A DNA stretch of 23,509 nt from an uncultured Oscillospiraceae bacterium (GCA_900544375.1 UQUZ01000043.1:1-23509); one strand, 5' to 3'; positions 6,944 to 15,579 are shown, counted from the stretch's first letter. A program made the numbers and translations. The notes: a model not told the origin generated them from the letters alone.

Positions 6944-9391
6944 TCAACTGAAGGTTTTGGTATCCAGCAGGCTGTTTCTAGCCTGCCGTAGGGCGGCGTA
7001 TTTTTCCTCCAGAGCCTGGCGTTTTTCTGTTTTTTGAAACGTCCGTTCCCGGTAAACAGATTTATATTGCAATTCATTGCTGCGGCCTGCCACATAAACT
7101 TGGTTGGAAAGCACTTCACGCAATAGCGCATCGAAAGAGAGCCAAAGCTTATCGATGGCGTTTTGTGCATATCCGGTCAAATCCATTGTGAAAATCTCAT
7201 TGAGCAGGGCCACATATTCCGAAACCGGGAGCATTTCGCGGTAGGCGTCCTCCAAGGCTTTCTGCGCCTGATCTACCTCCTGCTGCGACACAGCGCCTTC
7301 GGTAAGAATCCTTTTGGCTTGTTCCAGCGCACTTTGAAAGATCAGGTAAGTGTAATCGATATACTGCTCGTTTTCCGGCAGCTTGCAGTTGTTTACAGCC
7401 TTCTGCAACGCAGTGGTGGAAACGGATGGCGTTGGCGTTTCGCTATTTGACAGCGGCTTTTTTTCTGGGAGCGTCAGTTCGCCTTCCGCCTGATCGAGCA
7501 GGATATCCAGCTTGACCACGCCGTTATGCCGAATGGTGACCGTGAGCGTTTGGGTGTCCGGATCCCATTTTGTGGTGTGAGTAAAGGGGCGCGTTTGCCC
7601 GCCGCCCTCCATGTTGCTGCGAAGGATCAGCTTTGGCGCGCCGCCGTTGAGCGTGCCGGTCACAGTGATCGTGGTTTCCCGCATTTCACTGTCATCCACC
7701 CCGAGCGGATTGCCGTTTTCATCGAGCGTTAGATATTCCCCACAGAGATTCACCCAGCTTTTTTCCTTCCGAATTTCGGGCGTCGCCGCTTTGATCATTT
7801 CTCCCTTATCGGTACGGTAGTTGGAGAGATAAAAGGAGAGGCGGTCCTGCCTTTCTGTGACGATCGCTGAGGTGTGCTCCTGCGCGGTGATCGAGAAGGA
7901 GGAGGCGTTGCTGTATAGCGGCGTCATGCTGGCTGTCTTTACGCCCTGTGCGTTTTCTAGATTATTGATAAAATACCACTGATCTTTGATCCGCATGGCA
8001 TAGGTATCGCCCTGCGCCTGCTCTGGGAAAAGGGCGTCGTAATCAGCCTGCTCTTGTTTCTGAGCGATCAATGCAATACCGTTTTGGGTAAATAACTCCC
8101 GTTCGGCTTGGCGCAGGTTAGAGGGCAGCAGGGGAAGAATCCGGTAGCGGCCGGTCGATGGATACAAATTCGACTCCTTCAGATTATAATGAAAATCCGG
8201 ATAATTTGCGCGGCCCAAAACCGCGGCAGGCGTTTCTTTGAGCATATCCTCCCGGCTTGGAATTGTAATCTCTCCGTTGAGGATGGCGTCGAAAAGGGGG
8301 GAGATGCCATATTGAAAGCCGGCGATCGGCTTCCCACCGTTGGAGGTGGAGAAGTTTGGCGCCTCCGCTTTGAAGCAGGTGCCGCCGCAGCTCATGACGA
8401 GCATCATGGACTGGACGTACATATTTTCCGGATAGGAGAGGATGAGATCCCACTCATCGTCTACATATTTGTCGTATTCCCCAAAGAGGGATTTTTTGTC
8501 TCCGTCCACCTGCCAGTGCCACCAGTCGGAGGCAACGCCCCAGTTGCCGACGAGCCCCGCCAGCCAAAGCCCCTGCATGACGGAATAGGAGGAGGGGTTT
8601 CCGTAGGATTCTTTATTCATCAGTACGATATTGGCCGCATTGTTTTTAAAAGCGGAATAAAAAGCGTCATTTTTCTCAAACCATTCAAGCACCATGCCGT
8701 TATCGTAGTTCATATTCGTATCAGTCCAAAAGAAAAATGCGCCGTATTTGGCCGCGAGGGTAATACAATCGATGATGTACTGCGCATTGTTGCTTTCCAC
8801 CTCACCGCGCCAGATGACGCCGTTGTAAAGCTCTGCGGCATTGAGACCGTAAAAATAATCGTGCCGGCTGGCAAAGCGCTCCTCCAGCCAGGCAATTGGA
8901 ATGCGCTCCTCCATCTGATATTCCCCATTGATATTCTGGATGGCATATGGAATCTGATTTTTTTCGCATTCGTCGGCGGTCGTTTCTAGCCATGCGAGCG
9001 CCTGATCGCTGCCTGGTAGAAGCGTATGGCCTGGGATGAGCAGGAGCACTGTGTAGGGTTGCTGATTTTCAGGGATCGAATTCCATAATGTCAGCAAAGG
9101 TTCATCGCCATAGTAGTTGACGAGGTTGAGCGGGTTTTGGCTGTCGATCACGCGCCTAAGCGGCTGCTTTTTCTCAGAGGTAACGGTTTGAAAGGTCTGA
9201 AGCAGCACCTTGCGCTCCTTTTCGGAGAACTGCTTTTCATCCTGCGGGAGCTGGTTTGTCATCGTATAAGCGATTGTTCCTGCAATTGCAGTAATCACCA
9301 CAGCGATGGAAAGGCAAATGGAAATGATCGCCGCAAGCCGCTTTTTTCTCCGCTCTTTTCCGGCCTGCTTTTTCTCCGGATCCTTGCGCAT
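6944..9391 (-). CDS. GH98-family endo-beta-galactosidase-like protein, membrane-anchored, with FIVAR module
   Basis: This 815-residue protein has a lysine/arginine-rich N-terminus and one hydrophobic helix at about 20-43, so it is anchored with its bulk outside. Residues ~95-430 match glycoside hydrolase family 98: AAELYNGVIWRG (185-196), FFWTDTNMNYDNG (220-232), NKESYG (259-264), GLWLAGLVGNWGVASDWWHWQVDG (around 274-297), EAPNFST (343-349) and GKPIAGFQYGISP. Candidate catalytic acids are E187, D224 and E261. Known GH98 enzymes cut blood-group A/B or H glycans from host surfaces. A beta-rich region follows (to ~640), then a threonine/proline linker and a FIVAR module (~660-720) with YIDYTYLIFQSALEQAK and VDQAQKALEDA, and a second helical stretch to the end. 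ATG 9391 has AAGGAG 8 nt upstream. It is monocistronic and divergent from metF. Exact glycan specificity cannot be read. Confidence 0.88.
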   Translation of the reverse strand: MRKDPEKKQAGKERRKKRLAAIISICLSIAVVITAIAGTIAYTMTNQLPQDEKQFSEKERKVLLQTFQTVTSEKKQPLRRVIDSQNPLNLVNYYGDEPLLTLWNSIPENQQPYTVLLLIPGHTLLPGSDQALAWLETTADECEKNQIPYAIQNINGEYQMEERIPIAWLEERFASRHDYFYGLNAAELYNGVIWRGEVESNNAQYIIDCITLAAKYGAFFFWTDTNMNYDNGMVLEWFEKNDAFYSAFKNNAANIVLMNKESYGNPSSYSVMQGLWLAGLVGNWGVASDWWHWQVDGDKKSLFGEYDKYVDDEWDLILSYPENMYVQSMMLVMSCGGTCFKAEAPNFSTSNGGKPIAGFQYGISPLFDAILNGEITIPSREDMLKETPAAVLGRANYPDFHYNLKESNLYPSTGRYRILPLLPSNLRQAERELFTQNGIALIAQKQEQADYDALFPEQAQGDTYAMRIKDQWYFINNLENAQGVKTASMTPLYSNASSFSITAQEHTSAIVTERQDRLSFYLSNYRTDKGEMIKAATPEIRKEKSWVNLCGEYLTLDENGNPLGVDDSEMRETTITVTGTLNGGAPKLILRSNMEGGGQTRPFTHTTKWDPDTQTLTVTIRHNGVVKLDILLDQAEGELTLPEKKPLSNSETPTPSVSTTALQKAVNNCKLPENEQYIDYTYLIFQSALEQAKRILTEGAVSQQEVDQAQKALEDAYREMLPVSEYVALLNEIFTMDLTGYAQNAIDKLWLSFDALLREVLSNQVYVAGRSNELQYKSVYRERTFQKTEKRQALEEKYAALRQARNSLLDTKTFS

Positions 9392-9450
9392 ATAGAACGC
9401 TCCTTTTCGGAGGGGGTGATCCCCCTAGTTCAATTGAAATCTCTATGCTG

Positions 9451-9480
9451 ATGTTACCATTCCAGCGTTCCACTTGTCAA
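9451..9480 (-). promoter_or_regulatory. Promoter of the GH98 gene
   Basis: On the minus strand a consensus TTGACA (9475-9480) is followed 18 bp later by TAACAT (9451-9456). The start would be near 9444, about 53 nt before ATG 9391. The leader holds GGGG-ATCA-CCCC and CTCC-GAAAA-GGAG small stems beside the ribosome site, which could tune translation. Confidence 0.6.
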
Positions 9481-9505
9481 TGCCTGAAGGTTACGGAATT
9501 GCCGC

Positions 9506-9534
9506 TTGTCAAATCGGAGCGCGCCCAGTATAAT
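9506..9534 (+). promoter_or_regulatory. Promoter of the metF-metH operon
   Basis: TTGTCA (9506-9511) and a perfect TATAAT (9529-9534) are spaced by 17 bp. The start would be near 9541, giving a leader of about 100 nt. This promoter is back to back with the GH98 promoter, the two -35 boxes being about 25 bp apart. Confidence 0.8.
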
Positions 9535-9539
9535 ATTTT

Positions 9540-9595
9540 CATCGTATTGCTCAAAGGGCTGGGGCGGCTGTCCTCGTCTGCTGGTGCAAACGATG
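9540..9595 (+). ncRNA. Possible structured leader RNA of metF
   Basis: CATCGT-a-TTGC (9540-9550) can pair with GCAAACGATG (9586-9595) in a 10-bp stem with one bulged A, closing a GC-rich loop of about 35 nt. The stem starts at the predicted transcript start. I do not see SAM-I, T-box or cobalamin riboswitch signatures, so a class cannot be named. Confidence 0.35.
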
Positions 9596-9642
9596 ATTCA
9601 GGCGGCTTTTGATCTAGCGCGCCCGGAAAGAAGGATGTAAAA

Positions 9643-10509
9643 ATGCTCATTCGTGAATGCCTGAAGCAAAAAGATGTAACGCTATCCTTTGAGGTATTTC
9701 CGCCAAAGCCGGGAATGCCCTTTCAGCCCGTGCAGGAGGCGGTGACAGCGCTTTCCCAATACACCCCGGATTTTATGAGCGTCACCTACGGAGCAGGCGG
9801 CGGCACCTCTCAGAACACCATCGATATCGCTTCTTTTATTCAAAAGGAGTGCGGCACGGCGGCGCTCGCGCACTTGAGCTGCGTTTCTTCGTCCAGGGCG
9901 GAGGTTGCCCAGCTAATTGAGGAGCTCAGGGCAAAGGGAATTCAAAATGTGCTGGCCTTGCGCGGCGATATCCCGGATGGTATGACATTCCCTGAGGCTG
10001 GTTATTATAAATATGCTTACCAGCTCGTGGAGGAAATAAAATCCCGCGGCGATTTCTGCGTAGGGGCTGCCTGCTACCCGGAGGGGCATGTGGAATGTGC
10101 CAGCAGCGCCGCAGACCTCAGCCACCTGAAGGCCAAAGTGGATTGCGGTTGTGATTTCCTCATTACCCAGATGTTCTTTGACAATCATGTGTTATACAGC
10201 TTTTTATACCGCGCGCTGCGCGTGGGGATTGATGTGCCCGTGATCGCAGGCGTGATGCCGGTGACAAGCGGGCGGCAAATTAAGCGCATCTGCGCTTTGG
10301 CGGGGACGACGCTCACCCCGAAATTCCGCTCCATCCTCGACCGCTTTGGCGACAATCCCGCGGCGCTCAAGCAGGCCGGTATCGCCTACGCGACCGATCA
10401 AATCATCGACCTGTTAGCAAATGGCGTGAAGGGTATCCATCTATATACAATGAATAAGCCCGATGTTGCGCAGAAGATTGTTGCAAATTTGTCTGAAATA
10501 CTTGCCTGA
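9643..10509 (+). CDS. metF: 5,10-methylenetetrahydrofolate reductase
   Basis: This 288-residue flavoprotein reduces methylene-tetrahydrofolate to methyl-tetrahydrofolate, the methyl donor for methionine synthesis. It is a TIM-barrel of normal bacterial MetF length. Motifs seen are SFEVFPPK (15-22, with the conserved catalytic glutamate E17), SVTYGAGGG (near 46-54), LALRGD (near 104-109), CYPEGH (near 145-150) and ITQMFFD, which line the FAD and folate pocket. ATG 9643 follows AAGAAGGATG with proper spacing. The gene is 29 bp before metH and shares its promoter at 9506, so the methyl donor and its user are made together. The enzyme is soluble and cytosolic. Confidence 0.96.
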   Translation: MLIRECLKQKDVTLSFEVFPPKPGMPFQPVQEAVTALSQYTPDFMSVTYGAGGGTSQNTIDIASFIQKECGTAALAHLSCVSSSRAEVAQLIEELRAKGIQNVLALRGDIPDGMTFPEAGYYKYAYQLVEEIKSRGDFCVGAACYPEGHVECASSAADLSHLKAKVDCGCDFLITQMFFDNHVLYSFLYRALRVGIDVPVIAGVMPVTSGRQIKRICALAGTTLTPKFRSILDRFGDNPAALKQAGIAYATDQIIDLLANGVKGIHLYTMNKPDVAQKIVANLSEILA

Positions 10510-10538
10510 TGTTTTTATAACGGGAATGGGGGATTCCA

Positions 10539-12917
10539 TTGGATATTCGTTCGTTGCTTGGGAAGCAGCTGCTCTTTTTTGATGGCGGCATGGGCTCTCT
10601 TTTGCAGGAGAAGGGCTTGCAGCCCGGTGTGCTGCCGGAATTGATGAACCTGACTGATCCGCAAACGATTCGGCAGATTCACACGCAATATTATCAGGCG
10701 GGCAGCCATGTTGTCACCGCCAACACCTTCGGCGCGAATCGCTTGAAGCTGCGGGGCAGCGGGCATTCGGCGGAAGAGGTGGTTTCAGCCGCCGTAGCCA
10801 ATGCACGCGCTGCGGCGGAGCAGTGCGGGGGTGATGCGCCACGGTTCGTCGCCCTTGATATCGGCCCTACGGGCAAGCTGCTTGCCCCAATGGGGGAGTT
10901 GCCGTTTGAGGAGGCGGTGGACGCCTTTGCGGAGGTTGCCCGAGCAGGCGAGAGAGCGGGCGCAGATCTTGCGATTATTGAAACTATGACGGATACCTAT
11001 GAGGCAAAGGCCGCTGTGCTCGCAGTGAAGGAGCATACAAAGCTGCCTGTTTTCCTCACCTTCTCTTTCGATGCCCAGGGCAAGCTGCTCACCGGCGGCT
11101 CTATCGCCGCTGCCGTTGCCATAGCGGAAGGCCTGCGCGTGGATGCGCTCGGTTTCAACTGCGGCCTTGGCCCCGTGCAAATGAAGGGCCTCCTGCCGCA
11201 ATTGCTGGAAGCCACCTCTACCCCCATCATTCTCAACCCCAATGCCGGCATGCCCGCTATGCGGGATGGGAAGACGGTGTATGATGTGCTGCCGGATGAA
11301 TTTGCCCGTGAGATGGAGCAGATGGCACAAATGGGAGCCTGCGTGCTCGGCGGTTGCTGCGGTACAACGCCGGCCTATATTCGTGAAATGGTTGCCCGTT
11401 GTAAACCGCTTTCGCCTGTGCCGGTCGCACGAAAGGGCAAAACAGTCGTATCCTCTTATGCGGAAGTCCGCGAGATCGGCGCGGCCCCCATTATCATCGG
11501 CGAGCGCATCAACCCAACGGGAAAAAAGCGTTTTCAGCAGGCCCTGCGGGAAAACGATATGGATTATGTGCTTACGCAGGCGGTTGAGCAGCAGGCGAGC
11601 GGCGCGCATATTCTGGATGTTAACGTCGGCCTGCCCGGTATTGACGAGCGGGCGGTGATGGGCAGGGCCGTGGAGGCGCTTCAGTGCGTGACGGCGCTTC
11701 CGCTCCAGATCGACACTTCCGATCCGGTGGTGATGGAGCACGCCTTGCGCCTCTATAACGGCAAGGCGATGATGAACTCCGTCAACGGGAAGCAGGAGGT
11801 GATGGACCAGGTTTTTCCCCTGGCGCAAAAATACGGCGGCGTGATCGTCGCGCTGACGCTCGATGAATCCGGCATTCCTGCCACGGCGGAAGGTCGGCTT
11901 CAAATTGCACGGCGGATCGTATCGGAAGCGGAGAAGTATGGGATTGAAAAAAAAGATATCGTCATTGACGCTCTGACTATGACCATCAGCTCGGATGCAC
12001 AGGCGGCGCACACAACGCTTGAGGCGGTGCGCCTGATCAAGCGGGAACTGGGCGTGAAAACGGTGCTCGGCGTGTCCAATGTTTCCTTCGGCCTGCCAAA
12101 CCGGGAGGTAATTAACGCCGCCTTTTATACCATGGCGCTTCAGGCCGGGCTGGATGCGGGTATCATCAATCCCAATATGGCGTCCATGCGCGGCGCATAC
12201 CTGAGCTATTGTGCGCTTGCAGGGCTCGATCCGCAGTGCGGCGCGTATATCTCCCATTTTGCAGGGGGAGAGGAGCAGGCGGCAAAGGGAAAAGAGCTAT
12301 CTCTTTATGAAATTCTGCTGCGCGGATTGAAGGATCAGGCCTATGAGAGCACAAAGGCACTTTTGCAGAACCGGGATTCCAACGAGATTATTAACCAGAT
12401 CCTTGTTCCAGCCCTCAATGAGGTGGGGCAGGGGTTTGAAAAGAAAACGGTATTCCTCCCGCAGCTCATGAGCAGCGCTGCGGCGGCGACCAATGCCTTT
12501 GAGGCGATCAAGGAGCATGTGCTCGCAAGCGGCGCCGCTCCGGAGAAGCATGGCACGATCCTGCTCGCTACGGTGGAAGGGGATATTCACGATATCGGAA
12601 AGAATATCGTGAAGGTGATGCTGGATAACTATGGGTTCGATGTAATCGACCTTGGCAAAAATGTGCCCTGCGATCGGGTAGTGGATGAGGCGGAGCGGCT
12701 TGATTGCCGGCTGGTGGGCCTGAGCGCATTGATGACCACCACCGTGCCCGCAATGGAGCGCACGATCCGGCTGCTCCGGGAGCGCGGCCTCGATTGCCGG
12801 GTTATGGTAGGCGGCGCGGTGCTCACGCAGGAATATGCGGACGAAATTGGCGCGGATTTTTACGGGAAGGACGCCATGGCGAGCGTGCGCTTTGCGCAGC
12901 AGCTGTTTTCCGTGTGA
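10539..12917 (+). CDS. metH: Cobalamin-dependent methionine synthase, short form lacking the reactivation domain
   Basis: This 792-residue enzyme moves a methyl group from methyl-tetrahydrofolate through cobalamin to homocysteine. Domains in order: homocysteine/zinc domain (1-295) with FNCG (C208) and GGCCGT (C273, C274) as zinc ligands; pterin-binding domain (~310-560) with IIIGERINPTGKKRF and the DVNVG and IDTSDP strands; B12 cap helices (~590-665); and a B12 Rossmann domain (~672-792) with DIHDIGKN (682-689), whose H684 is the lower cobalt ligand, and GLSALMTTT. It ends there: the ~330-residue AdoMet-binding reactivation domain of E. coli MetH (about 1227 residues) is absent. In bacteria with such short MetH a separate activation protein exists (Thermotoga TM0269 is an example); none is in this window. 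The start is TTG at 10539, with GGGGG 6 nt upstream. The terminator follows at 12945. Confidence 0.95.
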   Translation: MDIRSLLGKQLLFFDGGMGSLLQEKGLQPGVLPELMNLTDPQTIRQIHTQYYQAGSHVVTANTFGANRLKLRGSGHSAEEVVSAAVANARAAAEQCGGDAPRFVALDIGPTGKLLAPMGELPFEEAVDAFAEVARAGERAGADLAIIETMTDTYEAKAAVLAVKEHTKLPVFLTFSFDAQGKLLTGGSIAAAVAIAEGLRVDALGFNCGLGPVQMKGLLPQLLEATSTPIILNPNAGMPAMRDGKTVYDVLPDEFAREMEQMAQMGACVLGGCCGTTPAYIREMVARCKPLSPVPVARKGKTVVSSYAEVREIGAAPIIIGERINPTGKKRFQQALRENDMDYVLTQAVEQQASGAHILDVNVGLPGIDERAVMGRAVEALQCVTALPLQIDTSDPVVMEHALRLYNGKAMMNSVNGKQEVMDQVFPLAQKYGGVIVALTLDESGIPATAEGRLQIARRIVSEAEKYGIEKKDIVIDALTMTISSDAQAAHTTLEAVRLIKRELGVKTVLGVSNVSFGLPNREVINAAFYTMALQAGLDAGIINPNMASMRGAYLSYCALAGLDPQCGAYISHFAGGEEQAAKGKELSLYEILLRGLKDQAYESTKALLQNRDSNEIINQILVPALNEVGQGFEKKTVFLPQLMSSAAAATNAFEAIKEHVLASGAAPEKHGTILLATVEGDIHDIGKNIVKVMLDNYGFDVIDLGKNVPCDRVVDEAERLDCRLVGLSALMTTTVPAMERTIRLLRERGLDCRVMVGGAVLTQEYADEIGADFYGKDAMASVRFAQQLFSV

Positions 12918-12944
12918 GTGATGGTTGAACAGAATATAAATGGA

Positions 12945-12976
12945 GGGGCTGCTGCAAATTGTTTTGCAGCAGCCCC
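12945..12976. terminator. Bidirectional terminator between metH and the AraC gene
   Basis: Bases 12945-12958 and 12963-12976 form a perfect 14-bp stem with a 4-base loop. On the plus strand CTGGCCTTTTC follows; on the minus strand TCCATTTATATTC. It lies between two convergent genes (metH ends 12917, AraC ends 13023). T-runs are modest. The stem resembles the one at the start of the window (GGGCTGYTGCAAA). Confidence 0.75.
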
Positions 12977-13022
12977 CTGGCCTTTTCAATGCTTTTATGA
13001 ACTGTCACATTGTGCATTATGC

Positions 13023-13940
13023 CTATGAAAATCCATGCTTTCTCCGATATTCCGCCGGCGCATAGCCCGTGTGCTTTTTGAAACAGTTGGAAAAATAATT
13101 CCGGTCGGCATAGGAGAGGTGCTGGGCGACCTCGTCAATTGTAAAACTGGTATTGCATAGGTAGAGCTTGGCAACCTCGATTTTCTTCTTCTCAAAGTAG
13201 CGGTAGGGAGTGATGCCATATTCATTGCGGAATAGCGTAATAATATGATTTTTGGAATAGCTGAATTCCGCGCAGATCGTTTCCAGTGACAGCTTCCCTT
13301 CGATCTGAGCGTCGATGGCCGCTCGGATTTTTTCCGGAAGAGAGGCTTCGCGCTGCGTGACCACGCGATTCATTTGAAGAACCATTTGGAGCAGGATCAC
13401 CGTCAGGCTCTCGATCAGGCGTGGATAATCCCTTTTCTGCGCCTGTACACACCGGCTGATTTCATGAAAATAAGGGAGCAGGTTGCAGTTCGTAAAGCAA
13501 TAGCTGTTTTTGGGAAGATAGGAATCGATCATGTTTTGCATAAATGGCCCGTCAAAAACAATCCAATGCTTTTGCCATGGGTTTTGTGCGTCGGCCTCGT
13601 AGGAATGCGCGCTGTGCTTCGTTAAAAGAATCGTGCAGTTCTGTTCCGGGCGGTATGTTTGGCCGTTGATTTTCAAAATACCTGCCCCTTGCGCAATATA
13701 TTCAATGGCCATGATCCGGGAGCGAGGGCGGATCACATGGTAATCCGGGCGGCATTTTGTTTCCCCAATGGCCATCACATTCACGGGAAAAACCGGATCA
13801 TAAAAGGGCCAGAGGGTAACGGCATGGTCGCCCGGGCTATATGCGGTTTCACCCAAAATAACGTTGCTTGGGAGCGGTTTTCGGCCCAATGTCTGGGATT
13901 CCGGCGCTGGGTGTTTGGTTGGATATTCCTCATATTTCAT
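13023..13940 (-). CDS. AraC-family transcriptional regulator
   Basis: This 305-residue protein has an N-terminal cupin-like sensor half (about 30-150; VIRPRSRIMAIEYIAQGAGILKI then HSAHSYEADAQNPWQ, typical AraC_binding) and a C-terminal pair of helix-turn-helix units at about 205-302. The first HTH includes LETICAEFSYSKNHIITLFRNEYGITPYRYF, the second FTIDEVAQHLSYADRNYFSNCFKKHTGYAPAEYRRK, the family signature. I chose ATG 13940 (MKYEEY); AGG lies about 9 nt before it, while the frame extends further upstream across the promoter. It is divergent from the sugar symporter and glycosidase, so it most likely activates them when it binds a sugar. The ligand is unknown. Confidence 0.93.
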   Translation of the reverse strand: MKYEEYPTKHPAPESQTLGRKPLPSNVILGETAYSPGDHAVTLWPFYDPVFPVNVMAIGETKCRPDYHVIRPRSRIMAIEYIAQGAGILKINGQTYRPEQNCTILLTKHSAHSYEADAQNPWQKHWIVFDGPFMQNMIDSYLPKNSYCFTNCNLLPYFHEISRCVQAQKRDYPRLIESLTVILLQMVLQMNRVVTQREASLPEKIRAAIDAQIEGKLSLETICAEFSYSKNHIITLFRNEYGITPYRYFEKKKIEVAKLYLCNTSFTIDEVAQHLSYADRNYFSNCFKKHTGYAPAEYRRKHGFS

Positions 13941-13975
13941 AGTATATTGCCTATATTCCTCTCCGCTGATTCGTG

Positions 13976-13998
13976 ATAGTATTATCATAACATACAAT
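13976..13998 (+). promoter_or_regulatory. Possible weak promoter of the symporter-glycosidase operon
   Basis: TACAAT (13993-13998) is a good -10 box, and 17 bp upstream is TTCGTG, a poor -35. A weak -35 is normal for promoters that need an AraC-type activator. The two -10 boxes of the divergent promoters lie almost back to back, so they would compete for polymerase. The leader to ATG 14146 is about 140 nt. Confidence 0.4.
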
Positions 13999-14012
13999 AG
14001 TTGCTTTGTGAA
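13984..14012 (-). promoter_or_regulatory. Promoter of the AraC gene
   Basis: On the minus strand TTCACA (14007-14012) and TATGAT (13984-13989) are 17 bp apart. The start would be about 13977, some 37 nt before ATG 13940. Confidence 0.6.
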
Positions 14013-14145
14013 TCGGATTTTGCATGGAGGGGAGAGCGCATAACCCGGGAATCGGCAATCTGTTGGGAGGCGATGCATCCATGTCATGTATTCGCCATGC
14101 GGCGTGGGATGGTTGCCTCAATCAAATCAAGCTGGGGGAATAATT

Positions 14146-15579
14146 ATGAAAAAGTGGAATTTGAGATCGGCCGTTGAAGAGGCCAAAACGTATTGGAACA
14201 AACCTCCAGAGGGGAAATACATTCCTTATCAAGAATTTGTCGCCTATTCTGTGGGCGGCATCGGCGTGAATACGATCAATTCGCTGTTTGGCTATGTTGC
14301 GCTTACGGCAAACTGTCTGCTTTTGGGCTCGGCCTATCAAATTGCACCGATGGATCTTGCTATTATGTCCATTGTTATGAGTATCTTAAATCTGGTGAAA
14401 ACGCCGTTTATCAGCATGCTCGTTGACAATACCAATACAAAATACGGCAAATTCCGCCCTTATTTGCTGATAACCGGAGTTCCAACAGCCGCTTTGCTGA
14501 TCTTAATGGCGTTCATTCCGAATTCGCTCTCCTATCCGCTGAAATGTACGATGCTCAGCCTGATCTATGCACTGTTGATGATTTTTCAATCCCTGTATGC
14601 GCTTGCGTTTACGAGCCTGGCACAGGTGCTCACACCCAATGGGGAGGAGCGCACGGGGCTGTTATCCGTCAGCCAGTTTATCTATAGCCTTGGTCCATCT
14701 ATCGTGAATCTTTTCTTTCCGATTTTAGCGGGCTTATTTGCGGGAGGAATGACAGGCTTTACTGCCTATCGCACGCTGTTCCCGATTTTTTCTGTGTTTG
14801 GTATCATTTTGAGCCTGTGGACGTTCAAGGGCACGGAAGAAAAAATTGTTGTCCCCAGAAACTATGTGGCGAAAGTCCGCTTTGTGGATGGAATCTCTGA
14901 AATCAAAAGCAATAAATATTTTTGGCTGATGACACTTTATAATGTCCTCGGCGGCCTAAAGGGCGGCATCGGCGGAATTTTAGCATGGTATTGTATCTAT
15001 GTGGTCCGCAGCGATGCCGTGCTGGGAGTGATGAATGCTGTGATTGGCACAGCCTCTGTGCCAGGCATGCTGCTCGCGCCGCTGCTGGCCAAAAAGATCG
15101 GAAAGCGCTCGTCCCTGATTTGGTTCAATCTCCTGCGTGCGGGGTTTGCGGGGCTGATGCTCGTCACAACGAAAAGCCCATTTTTGTTTCTTGCATGCCT
15201 CTATCTTTCAACGGCGGCGATCGGCGGCGACGGCGTTATGGTGTCCGCAATGACTGCGGATGTATTTGACTATCAGCAGTGGAAAACCGGCAAGCGGCTG
15301 GAGGGCTTCATCACCCAGTTCAGCGGCATGCTGGTAACGGCGGCTACGATGCTCTTTAACCTGATCCTTCCCTGGTTTTATGAGCATTATGGGCTTGAGA
15401 AGGATTATACGGTTTTGTTCCAAGAGGCGGTTCGCACACCTATTTTCAACATCATGATTATCACCACGGTTATCAGCTGCCTTGCAGCAGTGATTCCGAT
15501 TCTGTTTTATGATATGACGGAGAAAAAGCAGGCGGAGATCATTGCAGATTTAAAGGAGCGCGCGGAGGCGGAAATATAA
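14146..15579 (+). CDS. GPH-family sugar:cation symporter (MFS)
   Basis: This 477-residue protein has about 12 membrane helices and belongs to the glycoside-pentoside-hexuronide (GPH) symporters (MelB, XynP and UidB relatives), which import sugars or glucuronides with Na+ or H+. The loop 2-3 signature is visible as LVKTPFISMLVDNTNTKYGKFRPYLL, close to the family pattern with the D and KxGKFRPY residues. Further signs are hydrophobic segments through the whole length and a charged central loop near TEEKIVVPRNYVAK. I chose ATG 14146, which has GGGGGA 6 nt upstream; a longer frame to 14086 has no ribosome site. It is followed after 57 bp by the cytosolic glycosidase on the same strand. Substrate unknown; likely an oligosaccharide or glucuronide handled by that enzyme. 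Confidence 0.92.
   Translation: MKKWNLRSAVEEAKTYWNKPPEGKYIPYQEFVAYSVGGIGVNTINSLFGYVALTANCLLLGSAYQIAPMDLAIMSIVMSILNLVKTPFISMLVDNTNTKYGKFRPYLLITGVPTAALLILMAFIPNSLSYPLKCTMLSLIYALLMIFQSLYALAFTSLAQVLTPNGEERTGLLSVSQFIYSLGPSIVNLFFPILAGLFAGGMTGFTAYRTLFPIFSVFGIILSLWTFKGTEEKIVVPRNYVAKVRFVDGISEIKSNKYFWLMTLYNVLGGLKGGIGGILAWYCIYVVRSDAVLGVMNAVIGTASVPGMLLAPLLAKKIGKRSSLIWFNLLRAGFAGLMLVTTKSPFLFLACLYLSTAAIGGDGVMVSAMTADVFDYQQWKTGKRLEGFITQFSGMLVTAATMLFNLILPWFYEHYGLEKDYTVLFQEAVRTPIFNIMIITTVISCLAAVIPILFYDMTEKKQAEIIADLKERAEAEI

Noticed and set aside
8108..8989. 293-residue open frame on the plus strand inside the GH98 gene
   Set aside because: It is antisense to strong GH98 motifs, and its sequence shows no known domain.
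9535..9642. SAM-I, T-box or cobalamin riboswitch before metF
   Set aside because: The conserved core sequences of those classes are not visible, and the leader is too short for a cobalamin riboswitch.
10785..12257. 490-residue open frame on the minus strand inside metH
   Set aside because: It is fully antisense to a well-supported metH, has no ribosome site or family motifs, and is a shadow of GC-rich codon use.
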